Shown here piece after piece: positions 60,278-64,000 of a DNA stretch of 64,000 bases. The notes beneath the pieces were generated by a model. That model saw only the letters and a list, made by a program, of their open reading frames with translations, did no database searches and was not told where the DNA came from. Position numbers and translations under genes: made by a program. Source of the DNA: Hymenolepis diminuta (Eukaryota > Platyhelminthes > Cestoda > Cyclophyllidea > Hymenolepididae); contig CAADRB010000025.1 in the NCBI GenBank assembly GCA_900708905.1, forward strand, positions 1,531,761 to 1,595,760, written 5' to 3'. Every line of letters starts with the position of its first letter. The first letter of the stretch is position 1.

Positions 60278-61046
60278 TAGAAGTGGGATGAGGAAATTGG
60301 ATGCATATTCGCTGTTAAGGGGTCAAGGTTAAAAGGGCACACGCTTGCACCACACACACACACTCAGCTGATGATGATAATTGTAGTGTGACGCGTGAAT
60401 GTGTAAAGGACAGCCGTCAGGGGATAGGCGCGCTCTCGATTCGCAGCAAGAATGCCGTGTGATGCACTTCGAAATATGTTGTGGTGACTTGTGCGATTCT
60501 GTGTGCGTTTACGCGCAACTACACACGCCTAACAGTGCGGCGCTAGAATTGCTGTGAGTGAGAACAGAGAGAGAGCGAGGTAGCGATAGAGAGACAGTCA
60601 CACAGAAACGCGTTGGTCGCGCGAACTTTAGCCAGTAGCAGTAAGAAGCAAATGAAAATCTATGTTGTGCTTGAGCGGCGCACGTCCTTCTGGTCTGGAC
60701 TATCGCCCCGAAACTGAAGCATACCGAACAGGACGCAAAGTGATGTGGGACGGACAGGCACTCCCTGCAGAGTCGCGCTGACAAAACCTATTGATTAGCA
60801 AACCGCTTTGGCGAAAGCCAGTCAGCATAGGCTTAACTCCTATCTACCAACTAAATCATAGCGATAAATAAGTTTTAAGAAAGTAAAATATTTAAAGAAA
60901 TAAGATTAAATAAAATATCATAAATGAAATGGTTTTAAATTTGATAACTTTTATTAAGAAATAATTTTTTATTGATTAATAATATTCTGGCGACCTTAAT
61001 AATTTGTTTGTAATGGCCGCCAATTTTGATTGAGGTCAACGTTTCA
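60278..61046. promoter_or_regulatory. Divergent promoter region of ARID2 and SRP68
   Basis: The two start codons are 769 bp apart, head to head. The ARID2-proximal part (about 60340-60840) is rich in CpG (GGCGCGCTCTCG, TTTACGCGCAAC, GTGCGGCGC, GGTCGCGCGAAC, GAGCGGCGCACG) and contains GAGA-type tracts, while the last 200 bp before SRP68 are AT-rich. No TATA box is convincing. Shared control of the pair is inferred from geometry. Confidence 0.6.
61013..61033 (+). CDS. Short upstream ORF before SRP68
   Basis: A six-codon frame (ATG GCC GCC AAT TTT GAT TGA) ends 13 nt before the SRP68 start codon. Its ATG has G at -3 and +4, a better context than the SRP68 ATG (T at -3, G at +4). If it lies in the 5' UTR it could damp or tune translation. 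The transcript start is unknown. Confidence 0.35.
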   Translation: MAANFD

Positions 61047-63350
61047 ATGGTAGTTGCGAATGATCCCGGCCAAGAGGTCGATAAGAAGATATTCAATATT
61101 CCCGGTAAGTATTTTTGCACGCAAAATTAGTTAACGATCTTTTGTAACTCTTCAAGTCTTTTGTTATTTCACCGTTTTTTACGAATAATATTTTTTCAAC
61201 ATATTTTCTTATTATAGTCTTGTACATTGTAAAATGCGCTCAGTATCAACATGGTCTTCGTCATGGTGATTATCAGCGCTATCAACAGTATGTAACTCGA
61301 AAGCTCAGACGTATGAGGAAATCTCTGCGTTTTCAACAGGGAACACGTTCTCGTGTTGTGCCCAAAAAGCTAACCCCAGAAATGGTTACTGACGCTCGTC
61401 ACATAATACTAGCTGTTTTTGAAATCGAACGCTGTTGGGCTTACGCGATGCAACTTCGATCTGAAGCAAATTCTGAGCATCGTAAGAAATTCCACATGAT
61501 GTCGCGTCTTCGCAAGGCCGCAAAATATGCTCTAAATCTCAATGAGATTATGAATAATGTTACCTGCTGTGGTGCTCAGACAAGATTAGAATTGACGGCT
61601 TATATTAACTGGATCAATGGTCTTATTCTTTTTGAGCAACAAGAATGGGCCAAAGCGAAAGAACTTCTTGAATCGGTTCAGCAGATTTATGCTGGCTTAT
61701 CTTCTTCGTTAGATGAAGATTTGCGAGAGACTTACTTGAGTAAAATAAGTGAGATTATACCTCAGATCCGCTACTGTGCCTACAATATTGGAGATACTTC
61801 AGCAGCTTCAGATTTACGCGAAATGCGAGCTGGTGCGGAAGGAACATTGGCTGAGGAACAACTCGATGATTTGCTCAAACAAATGCAGGCCCTTCAAGCA
61901 GGATCTGTTACTGAGGTTACTTGGTTGGGTACCACCATTCCGGTCAAGTTGGATAAGGCTAGAGTGGCTGTTCTCGCTGTTCAGGTATTCCTCTATTTGC
62001 TTTTGTTATCAGCCTTCGATAATCTCACATTGATTACGCCTTTTGCTTTGTGGTTTTACAGGAATCTGATGAACAATTAGCTCGGATTCCTTCAAGCTTT
62101 ACCAAATCAACAGTCTGCGAATCGGTTCTCAAGGTTCTTGTCGAAGCTTTGATGGCTATTCGGGAGGAAATTCGTCTACTTTCGAATGCCGATGCTGTTG
62201 CTGCAGCAGGCCTTCTTCCAACACAGTCTGCTGAAAAAGCACATGCTACGGGCATTGAGAAAGTGAGTAGTATATTCTCATTGTCATCAACGCTACCACT
62301 ATTGTTAACTGACTAATCGTGTTTTTTTCGTGTTTAGCTGCCTCGTCTTCAACGCCTGAACACCTATATGCAGTATTTGAAGTTGAATAAGACAATCTGG
62401 CGTACACTGTATCAGTTGGATTCCTTGATTGCACACGTCGCTCCCGAACATCAACACCCGTCCTGGAATCATGTTACCTCGGGTTACCACAAATCCCATG
62501 AGTTTGCGCGTCTCTATGATACTGTCCTACAAAACCTCCAAGAAGTCCTTTCACTTCCCGGGGAGATAGAGGAAAATGTTGATATTCGGGCCCTTATCAA
62601 GGCTAAGATTCTTGCTTATAAAGCTATGAAGTGGGTTTAATTCTTAAAAGACCGGCATTAGTTTCATTGGATAACTGTTGATTATTGTTTTATGTTATGT
62701 TTTGAAGGTGTTATTATCTAGCCCTGGCTTATCTCCGCAGTAACAGATATCTTGAATGCTCATCCCTTCTTCAAAGATGTCGCTCAGAAACGAAGGATGC
62801 CACTAAAAGTCTTGAAAAGTCCACTTTGCCTGAGTCGGTTGAATCCGAAGCAGTTCCAGGTCATACGAAGGCCTTTTTGTTGGATTTGATGAAGGACTTG
62901 GAAGGTCAAGTTGACTCAGAGATGCTAGCCTGTAAGGCGGTTTATATGCTTGAACTGGCCGCGGGTGGTAACACTGCATCTATTGAGGAAGTTAATGTTT
63001 CAGCAGCTCTTCCTAGAACTGTATTGAAGGAAGTGAGTGGTATATTATCACCCCACAAGTTCTTGATTTTATAGTCTAATGCCTAACTCTTATTTTGCTC
63101 TTTCTAGCCACTGATCAAATCGCCGGGAGAATTTGTGCCGGAAAAGGTAGTTATGAGAAAACTAACAACACAACCTGCCCCTCTGGTGCCCTTCCCACCC
63201 GAATATGAGGCTGTTCCTGTGAAACCGGCCTTCTTCGATTTAGCTCTGAATCATATTGAATTCCCTGAACAGCCATCAAAAGAGTCGGCTGGTGCTGCTA
63301 GTCTAACAGGATTTGTGAAGGGACTCCTGTGGGGACAGTCGAAGAAATAG
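61047..63350 (+). CDS. SRP68: SRP68, signal recognition particle 68 kDa subunit
   Basis: Six exons: 61047-61104, 61218-61984, 62062-62262, 62338-62630, 62708-63032, 63108-63350. They sum to 1887 nt, 628 aa, almost exactly the usual length (about 627 in human). The N-terminal RNA-binding tetratricopeptide-like domain shows QHGLRHGDYQRY, AYAMQLRSEAN, FHMMSRLRKA and RYCAYNIGD. The middle has KCYYLALAYLRSNRYLECSS across the 62630/62708 junction. The C-terminal SRP72-binding part has KPAFFDLALNHIEFPEQ and LTGFVKGL. Known role: SRP68 and SRP72 form a heterodimer on the S domain of 7SL RNA, needed for elongation arrest and ER targeting in the cytosol. The first exon is short (19 codons) and its sequence is not conserved, so the start at 61047 rests on splice phase and the first suitable ATG. 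The first intron is only 113 bp. Confidence 0.95.
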
Positions 63351-64000
63351 AGGATGTTTGGTCGTCTCTAAATCCCGTGATCGAAGGCTCCGCGGTGTCA
63401 TTTCCTTTTTTCTTACTTTGTAATTGGTCCTATCTCCGTGTATCAAGTGTGCTATGTGTGAGCCAGAGTTGATGGGTGTAATGTGGCTTAATAAATTATT
63501 ACGATACGAACTTGATTTATTTTGTCCCTATAAATGTTAGCATTACTTATTAGATTGATCGGCATAATGTATTGATGTTCTGATGCAGGCATAATCAACA
63601 ATTTGTTGTTTAGTCGAGTCTGAACACGAATTTTAAGGTATTTGATCGTAGTATCTAAATCATTGAAGTTTGTTGTGATTTAAATTACTGAAAACCAAGA
63701 AGAAGATTAGATGATCAGGTCATATACGGGAAGGCTCCTTTGATCCCTCTGTATTTCTATTTGACTCTTTCTCACCTATATGCTCCGCTCTTTTGCTGTT
63801 GGCTGTGTTAATAGGCATTAATGTAATCAATTTTTCCTTAGTTGGGTAAAAGTATTATTAATGGCTAGCGACAAATGGTCATATGAAAAATCTGTTCACA
63901 GATTGATGGCCTGACAGGACACCGAAAAATTGGTTCACGACCACAGAATCCATGTGTTGTCATGAGATGAATAATTCACATCCCGGGGGTCTCCCATAGG
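63351..64000. other. SRP68 3' UTR and flank
   Basis: The 3' UTR probably ends after the AATAAA at 63490. Nothing recognisable is seen in the last 500 bp. Confidence 0.5.
63490..63495 (+). terminator. Polyadenylation signal of SRP68
   Basis: AATAAA lies 139 nt after the stop codon, followed by a T-rich run (TTGATTTATTTTGT) about 20 nt downstream. Spacing is typical. Confidence 0.65.

Noticed and set aside
1..64000. CRISPR array, prokaryotic operon, rRNA or integrated virus
   Set aside because: No regularly spaced repeats, no ribosome-binding-site-led gene clusters, no rRNA-like stretch and no viral protein signal were seen. All long coding signal is explained by four intron-containing animal genes and a mariner.

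Overview
This window is eukaryotic nuclear DNA from a draft assembly: there are 50 Ns at 34091-34140, AT-rich introns and spacers, GT-AG introns and standard-code exons. It carries four multi-exon protein genes. The best guess for the organism is a parasitic flatworm, most likely a tapeworm. This is inferred from a nicotinic-receptor-like subunit with an anion-type pore motif (a class described in flatworms), the low GC, the SINE-like repeats and the degraded mariner. No species-specific marker was seen. All four genes were rebuilt by hand from splice sites. In each one the intron phases agree and the summed exon length is divisible by three.

Layout: (1) 1-9150 is AT-rich DNA with no recognisable gene, several copies of a tRNA-like SINE family and one CCAAT-rich promoter-like spot. 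(2) 9151-20754 (+) encodes SKI2 (SKIV2L), the helicase of the cytoplasmic Ski complex, in 12 exons and 1424 aa. (3) 20755-23157 is spacer ending in a CCAAT-cluster promoter. (4) 23158-36063 (+) encodes a Cys-loop, nicotinic-type receptor subunit in 10 exons and 638 aa. Its M1-M2 linker carries Pro-Ala before the M2 lysine, as in anion channels, and loop C lacks the vicinal cysteines. (5) 36064-40972 is spacer with a CpG-rich hairpin and a tetranucleotide repeat. (6) 40973-60277 (-) encodes ARID2 (BAF200), the PBAF chromatin-remodelling subunit, in 12 exons and 1395 aa. Its introns hold a 1.3 kb dead mariner and a promoter-like island. (7) 60278-61046 is a CpG-rich divergent promoter region. 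(8) 61047-63350 (+) encodes SRP68 of the signal recognition particle, in 6 exons and 628 aa.

The genes do not form a pathway. SKI2 acts in cytoplasmic mRNA decay, SRP68 in ER targeting, ARID2 in nuclear chromatin remodelling and the receptor at the neuromuscular or neuronal membrane. The only physical coupling is the head-to-head ARID2/SRP68 pair. I found no bacterial-style system, CRISPR array, rRNA or functional tRNA gene. The most interesting items are the receptor pore and binding-site changes, the tRNA-like SINE family, the intact-ended mariner with both outer catalytic positions lost, and the regulatory island inside ARID2.
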